From JANYCO01 sp035535995 (GTDB lineage Bacteria > Bacteroidota > Bacteroidia > Cytophagales > Cytophagaceae): 64,000 bases of DNA. Shown piece by piece: positions 33,617 through 42,877 of the stretch (position 1 is the first letter of the stretch; every line of letters begins with the position of its first letter). The stretch covers positions 62,001-126,000 of the forward strand of contig DATLOZ010000013.1 in NCBI GenBank assembly GCA_035535995.1. The letters are read 5' to 3'. The position numbers and the translations under genes are program-made. A model generated the notes under the pieces. The model was not told the origin of the DNA, made no database searches, and was given only the letters and a program-made list of their open reading frames with translations.

Positions 33617-34696
33617 ATGCAAAAAATGAAAAATATAAAATTATTGATGCTCATCCTCTGTACAGGATTGTCCATGAGTGCATGTAAAAAAGATGCACCT
33701 TCTCCTTCCGGATCACAAAACCCTGCAGTTGTTTCTAAGAGTGAGCAAAACAATGCTATAGGAATTCCACGTAACGAAGCGATTGCAGTTACTTTCAATG
33801 GAGAGATGATGCCTTCTACGATCAACGCCTCCACGTTTTTTGTAATGCAAGGCCAGACAGCAGTGGAAGGTACTATAACCTATTCAGGAACAACAGCCAC
33901 CTTTACGCCTTTGAATATCCTGGCAGCGAATACCACGTTTACCGTAACTGTCACCACAGGGGTGAAAAACTCGAATGGAAATTCACTTGCAAGTAATTTA
34001 GTATGGAGTTTTACTACCGGAACTACCTCGTCTACGCGTGAGGTAATAAATCTCAAAACAGCTGCTAATTATGTGATCCTTGCTAAAACAGCGGTTAATA
34101 ATTCCCCTACTTCCCAGATCACAGGAGATATTGGATTGAGTCCGGCCGCTACTTCTTATATTACAGGATTCTCACTTGTCAACGCAACAGGATATGCAAC
34201 CTCCAGCCAGGTAAACGGACATGTATATGCGGCAGATATGGTAACACCTACCAGCATTAATCTTACTACAGCAGTAAACGATATGACTACTGCCTACAAC
34301 GACGCAGCAGCAAGACCTACGCCAGACTTTGTGGAGTTAAATACCGGAAATATTGGCGGAGCAACATTATCGCCCGGTCTTTATAAATGGACAAGCAGTG
34401 TTTCAGCACCTACCAGTCTTACCATCTCGGGCGGTCCAAACGACGTTTGGATCTTTCAGATCGCAGGAAATCTGTCTTTGAGTGCTTCTGTTAATATTAC
34501 GCTTAGCGGAGGAGCGCAAGCTAAAAATATTTTCTGGCAGGTAGCAGGTACCGTAAACATTGGTACATCAGCTCATATGGAGGGTATTGTGCTTTCGATG
34601 ACAGGAATCACCTTCGAAAACAATGCCTCTTTGAATGGACGTGCCTTGGCGCAAACAGCTGTTATTCTTGGTGGAAGTACAATCACACAACCATAG
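33617..34696 (+). CDS. Ice-binding-type (DUF3494) lipoprotein with N-terminal Ig-like domain
   Basis: A 359-residue lipoprotein: signal (IKLLMLILCTGLSMSACKKD) with lipobox SAC at about residue 22. Residues about 40-145 form a bacterial Ig-like domain (Big_5 type: IPRNEAIAVTFNGEMMP, TFTVTVTTGVKNSNGN). Residues about 155-359 match the ice-binding family DUF3494: NLKTAANYVILAKTAV, QITGDIGLSP, GGPNDVWIFQIAGNLSL, ITLSGGAQAKNIFWQVAG, NGRALAQTAVILGG. This beta-solenoid fold binds ice in several proteins; other members may be adhesins. The ATG at 33617 fits the lipoprotein signal better than an upstream in-frame GTG or ATG. Confidence 0.85.
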   Translation: MQKMKNIKLLMLILCTGLSMSACKKDAPSPSGSQNPAVVSKSEQNNAIGIPRNEAIAVTFNGEMMPSTINASTFFVMQGQTAVEGTITYSGTTATFTPLNILAANTTFTVTVTTGVKNSNGNSLASNLVWSFTTGTTSSTREVINLKTAANYVILAKTAVNNSPTSQITGDIGLSPAATSYITGFSLVNATGYATSSQVNGHVYAADMVTPTSINLTTAVNDMTTAYNDAAARPTPDFVELNTGNIGGATLSPGLYKWTSSVSAPTSLTISGGPNDVWIFQIAGNLSLSASVNITLSGGAQAKNIFWQVAGTVNIGTSAHMEGIVLSMTGITFENNASLNGRALAQTAVILGGSTITQP

Positions 34697-34731
34697 TCTA
34701 AGAAGTCTGTTCAGCTAATCTGATAAGACAC

Positions 34732-34798
34732 AATTCAAAACACTGAGTGATCCCTTTTGGAACGTTGATCTGAAAGGGATCACTCAGTGTTTTGAATT
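34732..34798. terminator. Long perfect hairpin after the ice-binding gene
   Basis: A 26-bp perfect stem: 34732-34757 (AATTCAAAACACTGAGTGAT then CCCTTT) with 34773-34798, 15-base loop. No T tract follows, so RNA stabilisation is possible as well as termination. Confidence 0.65.
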
Positions 34799-34881
34799 TG
34801 TGCAAAACTCCTGGTCCCTGAACTTCTCACCTCTTCTTAATTGTTAGTATCTTTAGGGTAATAGCAACTTCCCAAAGTTGT

Positions 34882-34918
34882 TTCAATTCATAAGCAAATA
34901 CTCATAATTCATAATTAC
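34882..34918. repeat. Family 2 half-element upstream of dnaE
   Basis: CAATTCATAAG and ACTCATAATTCATAATTAC, one arm only, ending a few bases before the dnaE ATG. Confidence 0.5.
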
Positions 34919-34921
34919 AAA

Positions 34922-37900
34922 ATGGATTTCGCACACCTACACGTACATACCCAGTTTTCCCTGCTCGACGGAGCTGCCAGCATCACAGGGCTTATGAAAA
35001 AAGCTCAGAAAGATGAAATGAAGGCCGTAGCGATCACTGACCATGGTAATATGTTCGGCGTATTTAAGTTTGTAGCCGAAGCCAACAAATACAATGTAAA
35101 GCCGATCGTGGGCTGCGAATTTTATTTAGTGGAAGACCGGCATAAAAAAACTTTTTCCAAAGAAGATAAAGACGTTCGTCGTCACCAGCTTTTCCTGGCG
35201 AAGAATCCTGAGGGATATAAAAACCTTTCCAAACTATGCTCGCTTGGCTACATGGAAGGGATGTATAGTAAATACCCAAGGATTGACAAAGAGCTTGTTT
35301 TAAAATACCACAAGGGCCTCATCGCCACCACCTGCTGTATAGGTGCGGAAGTGCCGCAATTGATCCTTAAAAAAGGAGAAGAGGAAGCAGAGAAAGCATT
35401 CAAATGGTGGCTCGATATTTTTGGCGAAGACTACTATATAGAGATCCAGCGCCACGGCATGGGTGAGCAGGAAAAGGTAAACCAGGTACTCCTGAAGTTT
35501 GCTGTGAAATACGGCGTAAAAGTAATTTGCTCCAACGACTCGCACTATGTAGACCAGCAAGATTCCAACGCCCACGATATTTTACTTTGTATCAACACCG
35601 GCGAAAAGCAAAGCACTCCTACCAACAAAGAATTTGACGATAACGGAGGCGTTGCGAAAGGCACACGTTTCGCGTTCTTCAACGACCAGTTCTTCTTCAA
35701 AACAAAAGCAGAAATGGCCAAGCTATTCCACGACGTACCGGAATCGCTTGATAATACGATGGAGATCGTAGATAAAGTAGAATCGCTGAAGCTGAAGCGC
35801 GATATCATGTTGCCAAACTTCCCGATTCCTGATGAATTTAAAATCAACACAGGCGAAGGTGCAGATAATCTAAACCAGTGGGAATATTTAAGACACCTGA
35901 CCTACGAAGGGGCAAGAAGAAAATATTCGGAGATCACGCCGGAGATCCAGGAGCGATTGGATTTTGAATTATTTACCATCAAAACGATGGGCTTCGCCGG
36001 ATACTTTTTGATCGTACAGGATTTCATCAACAAAGGAAAAGAGATCGGCGTATTCATCGGCCCGGGCCGTGGTTCGGCGGCAGGTTCGGCAGTAGCCTAT
36101 TGCACGGGAATCACCAATATTGACCCGATCAAATACGATCTCCTGTTTGAGCGTTTCCTCAACCCCGATCGTAAGAGCATGCCCGATATCGATACCGACT
36201 TCGACGACGTTGGCCGTCAGCGCGTGATCGATTATGTGGTTGATAAATATGGAAAAAATCAGGTGGCGCAAATCGTAACCTACGGTTCTATGGCCGCCAA
36301 GATGAGTATCAAAGACGTGGCACGCGTACTGGACCTGCCTTTGCAGGACTCCAACGCATTGGCCAAGCTGGTGCCGGAAAAGCCAGGCATCGAGCTCAAT
36401 TGGCTGTTGCGTGGACCGATGAAAAAATCGGATAAAAAAGACGAGAAAGAAAAAGCAGTGGAAGAAGAACTTCCTTCTGAAGATGTTGAGAATGTTAAGA
36501 AATTAAGAGAGATCCTTGAAAAAGGAAAAGGCCTCGATTCCGATGTACTCCGGGAGGCCTTGATACTAGAGGGATCTGTGCGTGGTACAGGTGTACACGC
36601 TGCAGGGATCATCATCGCGCCACAAGATCTTTCCGATCTAATCCCGGTAGCAATTTCCAAAGATTCCGATCTACTGCTTACGCAATACGATGGAAGAGTG
36701 ATCGAAGACGCCGGCGTGATCAAGATGGACTTTCTTGGGCTGAAAACGCTCACCATCATCAAAGACGCACTCGCGCTGATCAAGAAAAACCATGGAGTGG
36801 AAATGGACATGGATGAAGTAGACCTGGAAGATAAAAAAACATTTGCACTCTATCAGCGCGGTGAGACCAACGGTACGTTCCAGTTTGAATCCGTGGGAAT
36901 GCAAAAATATCTGAAGGAACTCAAACCCGATCAATTTGCCGACCTGATCGCCATGAACGCGCTTTACCGACCAGGACCGCTCGAATATATTCCAAACTTC
37001 ATCCGTCGTAAACATGGTAAGGAACCCATTACCTACGATTTGCCGGAGATGGAACAATACCTCAAAGACACCTACGGGATCACGGTTTATCAAGAGCAGG
37101 TGATGTTGCTTTCGCAGAAACTGGCAGGGTTCTCCAAAGGAGATGCCGACGTATTGCGTAAAGCAATGGGTAAAAAAGATAAGGCAACGCTGGATAAAAT
37201 GAAATCCAAGTTCATGGAAGGCGCCATAGGCAAAGGCCATCCGGCAGATAAACTGGAAAAGATCTGGACCGACTGGGAAGCATTTGCACAGTATGCCTTC
37301 AACAAATCGCACTCTACCTGTTATGCTTTCGTAGCCTTCCAGACAGCGTGGTTGAAGGCCCATTATCCTGCAGAATATATGGCTTCCGTGCTTACGCACA
37401 ACATGAGCAACATCGATAAAGTATCTTTCTTTATGGATGAATGTAAAAAAATGGGATTGCCACTTCTTGGTCCCGATGTCAACGAATCGTCCATGACCTT
37501 TGATGTGAACAAAGAAGGAAAGCTCCGCTTCGGACTTGGCGCGATCAAAGGTGCAGGAGAAGCCGCGATCGCTGCGATCATTAGCGAAAGAGAAGAGAAT
37601 GGACACTATACCGACATCTTCAATCTTGCACAACGAGTAAACCTGCGTACGATGAACAAAAAAACATTCGAATGTTTCGCCCTCGCCGGAGCCTTTGATT
37701 CTTTTGGTCATCACAGAGCACAATTTTTCCAGCTTTCCGACAAAGACAATACGCATATGATCGAAAAGATCATTCGTTATGGCAATGCCTGGCAGCAGGA
37801 TAAAGATGCTTCGCAGGTTAGCTTGTTTGGAGGAAGCGCAGAAGTGGAAGTAGCCAAACCAAAAATTCCGGATTGCGAGGCATGGTCCGATATTGATAAA

Positions 37901-38542
37901 CTTAGAAAAGAAAAAGAAATTGTTGGTTTCTATATCTCCGGCCATCCACTGGATCAGTATCGCTTTGAATTGGAAAATCTTTGTACTGGTAGTACTGAAA
38001 AGCTGGCGCCGGAAAAAATGAGAGAAATGAACGGTAAGGAAGTTTCGATCGCCGGAATTATTTCTAACGTGAATGTGCGACAAACACAGACAGGAAAATC
38101 GTTTGTGCTTTTCAAAATAGAAGACTACTACGGCTCGCTTGATCTGGCGCTGTTTGGAGAAGATTATCTCAAGCATGCGCATTTCATCAACCCGGGAGAA
38201 TTTTTGTATATGAAAGGAAAAGTGCAGACCCGCTGGAAACGCGACGATGATTTCGAATTCAAAGTACTCAACATTCAATTGCTTCCCGATGTGAGAGCGA
38301 AGGTTTGTAAAACAGTTTCGGTCAGTGTCGATGTTTCAGTAGCAGATGAAGAAATGCTCAACAGAATAGAAACGCTGGCGACTACACATTCCGGTACCTG
38401 TAATCTTGAAGTTGTCCTATACGATCCTATAGGTCAGGTATCGCTGAAAATGTTTTCCAGGAAATTCAAAGTAATGCCAACCAACGAATTGATCAACGAG
38501 CTGGAGGCCATGAACGGTGTAGAGTATAAAATATCAGCGTAA
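34922..38542 (+). CDS. dnaE: DNA polymerase III alpha subunit
   Basis: A 1206-residue replicative polymerase subunit. PHP domain at the N-terminus (FAHLHVHTQFSLLDGA, ITDHGNMFG), then the palm with GPGRGSAAGSAV and catalytic Asp residues in PDIDTDFDD (about residue 421), IKMDFLGLKTL, fingers GTFQFESVGMQKYLKELKP, NALYRPGPLEYIP, and an OB fold near the C-terminus (FVLFKIEDYYGSLDLALFG). A charged insert (KKSDKKDEKEKAVEEELPSE, about residues 501-520) interrupts the palm region. No exonuclease domain. It is preceded by a family-2 half-element and followed by a family-1 element. Confidence 0.96.
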   Translation: MDFAHLHVHTQFSLLDGAASITGLMKKAQKDEMKAVAITDHGNMFGVFKFVAEANKYNVKPIVGCEFYLVEDRHKKTFSKEDKDVRRHQLFLAKNPEGYKNLSKLCSLGYMEGMYSKYPRIDKELVLKYHKGLIATTCCIGAEVPQLILKKGEEEAEKAFKWWLDIFGEDYYIEIQRHGMGEQEKVNQVLLKFAVKYGVKVICSNDSHYVDQQDSNAHDILLCINTGEKQSTPTNKEFDDNGGVAKGTRFAFFNDQFFFKTKAEMAKLFHDVPESLDNTMEIVDKVESLKLKRDIMLPNFPIPDEFKINTGEGADNLNQWEYLRHLTYEGARRKYSEITPEIQERLDFELFTIKTMGFAGYFLIVQDFINKGKEIGVFIGPGRGSAAGSAVAYCTGITNIDPIKYDLLFERFLNPDRKSMPDIDTDFDDVGRQRVIDYVVDKYGKNQVAQIVTYGSMAAKMSIKDVARVLDLPLQDSNALAKLVPEKPGIELNWLLRGPMKKSDKKDEKEKAVEEELPSEDVENVKKLREILEKGKGLDSDVLREALILEGSVRGTGVHAAGIIIAPQDLSDLIPVAISKDSDLLLTQYDGRVIEDAGVIKMDFLGLKTLTIIKDALALIKKNHGVEMDMDEVDLEDKKTFALYQRGETNGTFQFESVGMQKYLKELKPDQFADLIAMNALYRPGPLEYIPNFIRRKHGKEPITYDLPEMEQYLKDTYGITVYQEQVMLLSQKLAGFSKGDADVLRKAMGKKDKATLDKMKSKFMEGAIGKGHPADKLEKIWTDWEAFAQYAFNKSHSTCYAFVAFQTAWLKAHYPAEYMASVLTHNMSNIDKVSFFMDECKKMGLPLLGPDVNESSMTFDVNKEGKLRFGLGAIKGAGEAAIAAIISEREENGHYTDIFNLAQRVNLRTMNKKTFECFALAGAFDSFGHHRAQFFQLSDKDNTHMIEKIIRYGNAWQQDKDASQVSLFGGSAEVEVAKPKIPDCEAWSDIDKLRKEKEIVGFYISGHPLDQYRFELENLCTGSTEKLAPEKMREMNGKEVSIAGIISNVNVRQTQTGKSFVLFKIEDYYGSLDLALFGEDYLKHAHFINPGEFLYMKGKVQTRWKRDDDFEFKVLNIQLLPDVRAKVCKTVSVSVDVSVADEEMLNRIETLATTHSGTCNLEVVLYDPIGQVSLKMFSRKFKVMPTNELINELEAMNGVEYKISA

Positions 38543-38547
38543 AAAAG

Positions 38548-38610
38548 ATCCCCGGATGCCAGATACCATCTAATTTTTATCTGATATCTGGCATCCGGGA
38601 TCTGGTATCT
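38548..38610. repeat. Interspersed inverted repeat, family 1
   Basis: GATCCCCGGATGCCAGATACC (38548-38568) pairs with complementary words TATCTGGCATCCGGGATC (38585-38602), just after dnaE. Confidence 0.7.
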
Positions 38611-38711
38611 TATCCATATGCAACTTTCAAATAATTTCAGCCACTGAACTTTTTTAAATGAAAAAAGATTTAAATTTACATACACAATCATTAACCTAAA
38701 AAATTACGATC

Positions 38712-39032
38712 ATGGGAAAAGCAATAGAAATAACCGACGCAAACTTTGATGAAATCACCAAAACAGATAAACCAGTCCTGGTAGACTTCTGGGCAGAATG
38801 GTGTGGTCCTTGTAAAATGATCGGTCCGGTAGTAGAAGAACTGGCTGGCGAATACGAAGGCAAAGTAGTGATCGGAAAGCTGGATGTAGATTCTAACCCT
38901 GAGATCTCTGCCAAATTTGGCATTAGAAGCATTCCTACGCTATTGGTTATTAAAAATGGCCAGGTAGTAGACAAACAAGTAGGCGCTGTAGCAAAAGCAG
39001 TACTTGCTCAAAAACTGGACGCACAGATCTAA
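38712..39032 (+). CDS. trxA: Thioredoxin
   Basis: A 106-residue thioredoxin. Active site FWAEWCGPCKMIGP (redox Cys pair at about residues 34 and 37), the cis-Pro loop in IRSIPTLLVIKNG, and DVDSNPEISAKFGI are typical. No signal peptide, so it is cytoplasmic. It lies alone between two family-1 elements. Confidence 0.95.
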   Translation: MGKAIEITDANFDEITKTDKPVLVDFWAEWCGPCKMIGPVVEELAGEYEGKVVIGKLDVDSNPEISAKFGIRSIPTLLVIKNGQVVDKQVGAVAKAVLAQKLDAQI

Positions 39033-39036
39033 TAAA

Positions 39037-39100
39037 GATACCAGATGCCGGATTCCGGATGCCAGATAAAATTATCAGGCTCCTGTTATCTGGGATCTAC
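39037..39100. repeat. Interspersed inverted repeat, family 1
   Basis: GATACCAGATGCCGGATTCC (39037-39056) with a degenerate complementary arm CAGGCTCCTGTTATCTGGGATC near 39077-39098, directly after trxA. Confidence 0.65.
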
Positions 39101-39201
39101 TGGAAATGGAAAGGAAACGGATTCGTTTCCTTTTTTATTTATTTGATAATTAATAGGTTATCTGCTATTGTCTTTTTTCTTTGGGAATATTCACATCATG
39201 T

Positions 39202-39233
39202 TTTGGTATTTCGGAAGATAATCGCCATATTTG
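39202..39233 (+). promoter_or_regulatory. Bacteroidetes-type promoter for the ribosomal protein operon
   Basis: TTTG (39202-39205), 20 bases, CATATTTG (39226-39233). Transcription from about 39240 gives a 20-25-base leader to the rpmB ATG at 39263. Confidence 0.55.
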
Positions 39234-39262
39234 CAGCCCCAATATCATTTAATAAGGAAACT

Positions 39263-39508
39263 ATGGCACGTGTTTGTCAAATTACAGGAAAAAGAACTCA
39301 GGTAGGAAATAACGTATCTCACGCGAACAATAAGACGTTGAGAAAATTCTACCCTAATCTTCATACAAAGAGATTCTTCGTGGAGTCTCAAAATATGTGG
39401 ATCACTTTGAAAGTATCTGCAAGAGGAATCAAAACAATCAATAAAGTAGGTCTGGAAGCAGCATTGCATGATGCTCACATGAAAGGCCATTTAACCAGAA
39501 TTAAATAA
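39263..39508 (+). CDS. rpmB: 50S ribosomal protein L28
   Basis: An 81-residue L28: MARVCQITGKRTQVGNNVSH, TKRFFVESQNMWITLKVSARGIKTI. The frame is open to 39059, but the upstream part crosses a repeat and a promoter; the ATG at 39263 is the conserved start. It lacks the zinc-binding Cys pairs of some L28 proteins. First gene of rpmB-rpmG-DUF4295. Confidence 0.96.
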   Translation: MARVCQITGKRTQVGNNVSHANNKTLRKFYPNLHTKRFFVESQNMWITLKVSARGIKTINKVGLEAALHDAHMKGHLTRIK

Positions 39509-39540
39509 TTATCCGCAAAACGGATTAAATAGATATAACC

Positions 39541-39723
39541 ATGGCAAAGAAAGGTAACAGAATTCAGGTTATTTTGGAATGTACAGAGCACAAAGCTACC
39601 GGCCAGGCTGGTACTAGCAGGTACATCACTACCAAGAACAGAAAAAATACAACAGAAAGATTGGAGCTGAAGAAATACAATCCAGTTTTGAAAAAATATA
39701 CTGTACATAAAGAAATAAAGTAA
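39541..39723 (+). CDS. rpmG: 50S ribosomal protein L33
   Basis: A 60-residue L33: MAKKGNRIQVILECTEHKA, TSRYITTKNRKNTTERLEL, KKYNPVLKKYTVHKEIK. Only one Cys is present, so this is a zinc-free form. It begins 32 bases after rpmB and ends one base before the DUF4295 start. Confidence 0.96.
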   Translation: MAKKGNRIQVILECTEHKATGQAGTSRYITTKNRKNTTERLELKKYNPVLKKYTVHKEIK

Positions 39724-39724
39724 C

Positions 39725-39880
39725 ATGGCAAAGAAAGTAGTAGCTACCCTGAAAAAAGCTGATGCTGGTAAGGGTTATGCAAAAGTTATCAAAGCAGTGA
39801 AATCTGCAAAAACAGGTGCTTATACCTTCAGAGAAGAGATCGTAGCTGTAGACCAGGTACAGGATACTTTGAAAAAGTAA
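39725..39880 (+). CDS. DUF4295 small basic protein
   Basis: A 51-residue basic protein beginning MAKKVVATLKKADAGKGYA and ending DQVQDTLKK. It is the small DUF4295 protein that follows rpmG in Bacteroidota; its regular position beside L28 and L33 and its composition suggest a ribosome-associated protein, though no function is established here. It starts one base after the rpmG stop and is followed by a strong terminator. Confidence 0.88.
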   Translation: MAKKVVATLKKADAGKGYAKVIKAVKSAKTGAYTFREEIVAVDQVQDTLKK

Positions 39881-39904
39881 TTCTGTTATAGTCCTTATTT
39901 TAAG

Positions 39905-39941
39905 AAACAAAAAAGTCCTGCCCGGCAGGACTTTTTTGTTT
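39905..39941 (+). terminator. Rho-independent terminator of the ribosomal protein operon
   Basis: AAACAAAAAAGTCCTGCC (39905-39922) pairs with GGCAGGACTTTTTTGTTT (39924-39941); the T tract is in the 3' arm. Confidence 0.88.
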
Positions 39942-40058
39942 CTACCTGTCATAGCATAATTGCTTTTTAACCTGTAACTTGCATAAAATTTTAAGCCCGG
40001 CACTATAATAGGAAAAATTATGTTGTCGCTATAATCAATAATATTAACCAAATCACAA

Positions 40059-41015
40059 GTGGCCTTTTTCGGTTTATTTTCAAAAGAAAAAAAAGAAAGT
40101 CTTGACAAAGGGTTGGAGAAAACCAAGGAAAATTTTTTCTCCAAACTGGGAAAAGTTATTCTCGGCAAATCCAAAGTAGATGAAGAAGTACTCGACAACC
40201 TTGAGGAATTATTAATCACTTCAGATGTAGGCGTCGATACTACTTTAAAGATCATCGAGCGTATCGAAAAACGCGTATCCACAGATCATTACCTGAACAC
40301 TTCCGAACTCGATAGAATTCTCAAAGAAGAGATCGCTTCTCTTTTATCAGAAAATAATACCACCGATCTAAACGACTTTGAAATTCCAGAGGGGAAAAAG
40401 CCTTACGTGATCATGGTAGTAGGCGTGAATGGCGTGGGCAAAACTACTACCATTGGAAAACTTGCCGCTCAATACCACAAACGCGGTAAAAAAGTAGTAC
40501 TTGGCGCCGGAGATACTTTCCGCGCTGCTGCAGTAGATCAACTAAAACTATGGGGAGAAAAAGTAGGAATTCCTGTGATCTCACATGGAATGAATACAGA
40601 CCCTGCTTCTGTAGCATTTGACGCAGTTAAACAAGCCGTAGAGATGAACGCCGACGTAGTGATCATAGACACTGCTGGAAGATTGCATACCAAGATCAAT
40701 CTTATGAATGAGCTCTCTAAGATCAAGAGAGTGATCCAGAAATTTATCGAAGAAGCTCCGCATGATGTGATGCTTGTGCTGGACGGTAGCACTGGGCAAA
40801 ACGCGATGGTTCAGGCAAGAGAATTTACCAAAGCCACGGAAGTCACTTCTCTCGCAATCACCAAGCTGGATGGTACTGCCAAAGGCGGTGTGGTGATTGG
40901 GATTTCCGACCAATTTAAAATTCCGGTAAAATATATTGGAGTAGGTGAAAAGATAGACGACCTGCAGGTATTTAACAAACATGAATTCGTTGACTCTTTA
41001 TTCAGCAAAAAATAA
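40059..41015 (+). CDS. ftsY: Signal recognition particle receptor FtsY
   Basis: A 318-residue SRP GTPase that docks SRP-ribosome complexes at the membrane. A short charged N-domain (FSKEKKESLDKGLEKTKENF) lacks the long acidic A-domain of E. coli FtsY. The G-domain shows GVNGVGKTTTIGKLA, DTFRAAA, DTAGRLHTKINLMNEL, TKLDGTAKGG. It starts at GTG. Its end overlaps the following lipoprotein gene by 35 bases in another frame. Confidence 0.95.
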   Translation: MAFFGLFSKEKKESLDKGLEKTKENFFSKLGKVILGKSKVDEEVLDNLEELLITSDVGVDTTLKIIERIEKRVSTDHYLNTSELDRILKEEIASLLSENNTTDLNDFEIPEGKKPYVIMVVGVNGVGKTTTIGKLAAQYHKRGKKVVLGAGDTFRAAAVDQLKLWGEKVGIPVISHGMNTDPASVAFDAVKQAVEMNADVVIIDTAGRLHTKINLMNELSKIKRVIQKFIEEAPHDVMLVLDGSTGQNAMVQAREFTKATEVTSLAITKLDGTAKGGVVIGISDQFKIPVKYIGVGEKIDDLQVFNKHEFVDSLFSKK

Positions 41016-41490
41016 ACTGGTGCTCCTGCTGCTCACCTTGTGCTGCCTGGCTTGTAAAAGACCTCAGACGGCCGTGGAGACCGTGAGTCTTGCTCCGGGA
41101 AAAGTGCATCAGGGGATCACTGGCAAGGTACTGTTCAAAGAAGGAGATTTTCTGAGCTCAGGTGAAATAGTCAACGGAAAAGTATATGGTGTGGAAAGAC
41201 AACTGTTCTTCTACGAACCTACCAATATCAAAGACGCCGAAGCTACCGAAGGTGATTTTGTAAAACATGTTTTCACAGAAGTGATCGACTCAGTGAACTC
41301 CGATAAACATGGCAATTTTGCCAAAGAACTTCCCGAAGGTAAATATTCTATTTTTTTAAAAGAATCAAACAGACTTTATTCCAAAATAGGCGATGGTGAT
41401 TACTATATGCCTGTGAGAGTATACAAAGATTCCAGCATTAATATTATAGTAGAAATAGATTACAAAGCATCGTATCGATCAGAGCAATGA
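40981..41490 (+). CDS. Lipoprotein between ftsY and rimO
   Basis: A 169-residue protein with a lipoprotein signal (NKLVLLLLTLCCLACKR). The mature part begins with a short beta-rich segment (HQGITGKVLFKEGDFLSSG) like a carboxypeptidase-regulatory or transthyretin-type domain, then KELPEGKYSIFLKE, PVRVYKDSSINIIVEIDY. It overlaps ftsY by 35 bases and rimO by four, so the three are translationally coupled. Function unknown. Confidence 0.75.
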   Translation: MNSLTLYSAKNKLVLLLLTLCCLACKRPQTAVETVSLAPGKVHQGITGKVLFKEGDFLSSGEIVNGKVYGVERQLFFYEPTNIKDAEATEGDFVKHVFTEVIDSVNSDKHGNFAKELPEGKYSIFLKESNRLYSKIGDGDYYMPVRVYKDSSINIIVEIDYKASYRSEQ

Positions 41491-42800
41491 AGACGAAAGG
41501 AAATCAAAAGACGAAAGTTAATATAGTGACATTGGGGTGCTCTAAAAATCTGGTGGACTCGGAAAATATTTTCACTCAACTAAAAGCCAACCAGATCGAG
41601 GTCACGCATGAATCCAAAAAGAATGATGCAAATGTGGTGATCGTAAATACCTGCGGCTTTATTGACAACGCAAAACAAGAATCGATCGATACTATTCTTC
41701 GCTATGTAGATGCGAAAGAAGAAGGACTGGTCGACAAGGTATATGTGACGGGCTGTCTCTCGCATCGTTACAAAGATGATCTGGAAAAAGAGATCCCGCA
41801 GGTGGATGCTTTTTTCGGAACGAATGAACTTCCTGCGCTACTTAAAAAATTCAAAGCCGATTATAAACACGAATTGCTTGGAGAGCGCCAGACCACTACA
41901 CCTAAACATTATGCTTTTCTCAAAATAGCAGAAGGCTGCGATCGTCCTTGCTCTTTCTGCGCGATCCCTGTGATGCGCGGCAAGCACATATCACGACCGG
42001 CAGAGGAGTTGGTCAGAGAAGCAGCAAACCTTGCGAAGAATGGCACCAAAGAACTCGTACTCATCGCGCAGGATCTTACTTTTTATGGATTAGATATCAC
42101 AGGAAAAAGAGACCTTCCGGAATTGCTTCGCAAACTTTCCGATGTGAATGGCATCGAATGGATTCGATTGCAATATGCCTATCCATCACAGTTCCCGCTG
42201 GAAGTGTTGGATGTGATGAATGAGCGCAGCAATATTTGCAAATATCTTGACATGCCTTTGCAACACGGTACTACTGAAATGCTGAAGATCATGCGCCGTG
42301 GAATTACACAAGAGCGGACCGAAGAATTGCTTTACACTATTCGTGAAAAAGTACCGGGCATCGCGTTGCGTACCACGCTAATCGCAGGTCACCCGGGTGA
42401 GACGGAAGAAGAGTTTGAAAAACTTTACAAATTTGTAGAGAAGCAACGTTTCGATCGTTTGGGCGTTTTCAATTATTCGCACGAAGAGCAAACACATGCT
42501 TTTTCAATGGAAGATTCAATTCCTGCAGAAATTAAGCAAGAACGTGCCGACAGGATCATGGAATTGCAGGAAGGAATTTCACAGGAACTTAACCAGAAAA
42601 AAATAGGCAATACATACAAAGTTTTATTCGACCGTAAAGAAGGTGGTTTCTTTGTAGGCCGCACTGAGCATGACTCTCCGGAGGTCGACAACGAAGTATT
42701 GGTAGATGCAAAAAATAACTACGTGCGCGTGGGCGATTTTGCAATGGTGAAGATACACGATGCTACCGAGTTTGATTTGTATGGAGATGTAATACAGTAG
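41487..42800 (+). CDS. rimO: Ribosomal protein S12 methylthiotransferase RimO
   Basis: A 437-residue radical-SAM enzyme that methylthiolates an Asp of ribosomal protein S12. The N-terminal UPF0004 domain supplies three Cys (LGCSKN, NTCGF, TGCLSHR) for the second cluster; the radical-SAM motif is EGCDRPCSFCAIP; a TRAM domain is at the C-terminus (GNTYKVLFDRKEGGFFVGR). The order with ftsY and the ribosomal proteins is typical for Bacteroidota. The TAG stop lies in a family-3 repeat. Confidence 0.94.
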   Translation: MKTKGNQKTKVNIVTLGCSKNLVDSENIFTQLKANQIEVTHESKKNDANVVIVNTCGFIDNAKQESIDTILRYVDAKEEGLVDKVYVTGCLSHRYKDDLEKEIPQVDAFFGTNELPALLKKFKADYKHELLGERQTTTPKHYAFLKIAEGCDRPCSFCAIPVMRGKHISRPAEELVREAANLAKNGTKELVLIAQDLTFYGLDITGKRDLPELLRKLSDVNGIEWIRLQYAYPSQFPLEVLDVMNERSNICKYLDMPLQHGTTEMLKIMRRGITQERTEELLYTIREKVPGIALRTTLIAGHPGETEEEFEKLYKFVEKQRFDRLGVFNYSHEEQTHAFSMEDSIPAEIKQERADRIMELQEGISQELNQKKIGNTYKVLFDRKEGGFFVGRTEHDSPEVDNEVLVDAKNNYVRVGDFAMVKIHDATEFDLYGDVIQ

Positions 42801-42824
42801 GGAGTGCGAGCGCGAGTATAGAGA
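42793..42824. repeat. Interspersed repeat, family 3 (GGAGTGTGAGCGCGAGTATGGAG), copy 1
   Basis: ACAGTAGGGAGTGCGAGCGC then GAGTATAGAG, starting within the rimO stop region. Related copies are at 44942 and, inverted, near 59596. Confidence 0.65.
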
Positions 42825-42832
42825 ATTTATTT

Positions 42833-42873
42833 AAACAGAAAGTCTTCCCAAAGCGGGAAGACTTTCTGTTTTT
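42833..42873. terminator. Bidirectional Rho-independent terminator
   Basis: AAACAGAAAGTCTTCCC (42833-42849) pairs with GGGAAGACTTTCTGTTT (42855-42871), ending in T on both strands. It serves rimO and the convergent gene at 42878. Confidence 0.88.
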
Positions 42874-42877
42874 AGAA

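Noticed and set aside
36671..38278. 535-codon open frame antisense to dnaE
   Set aside because: Phe/His-rich shadow of a conserved gene, with no recognisable domain; dnaE on the other strand is certain.
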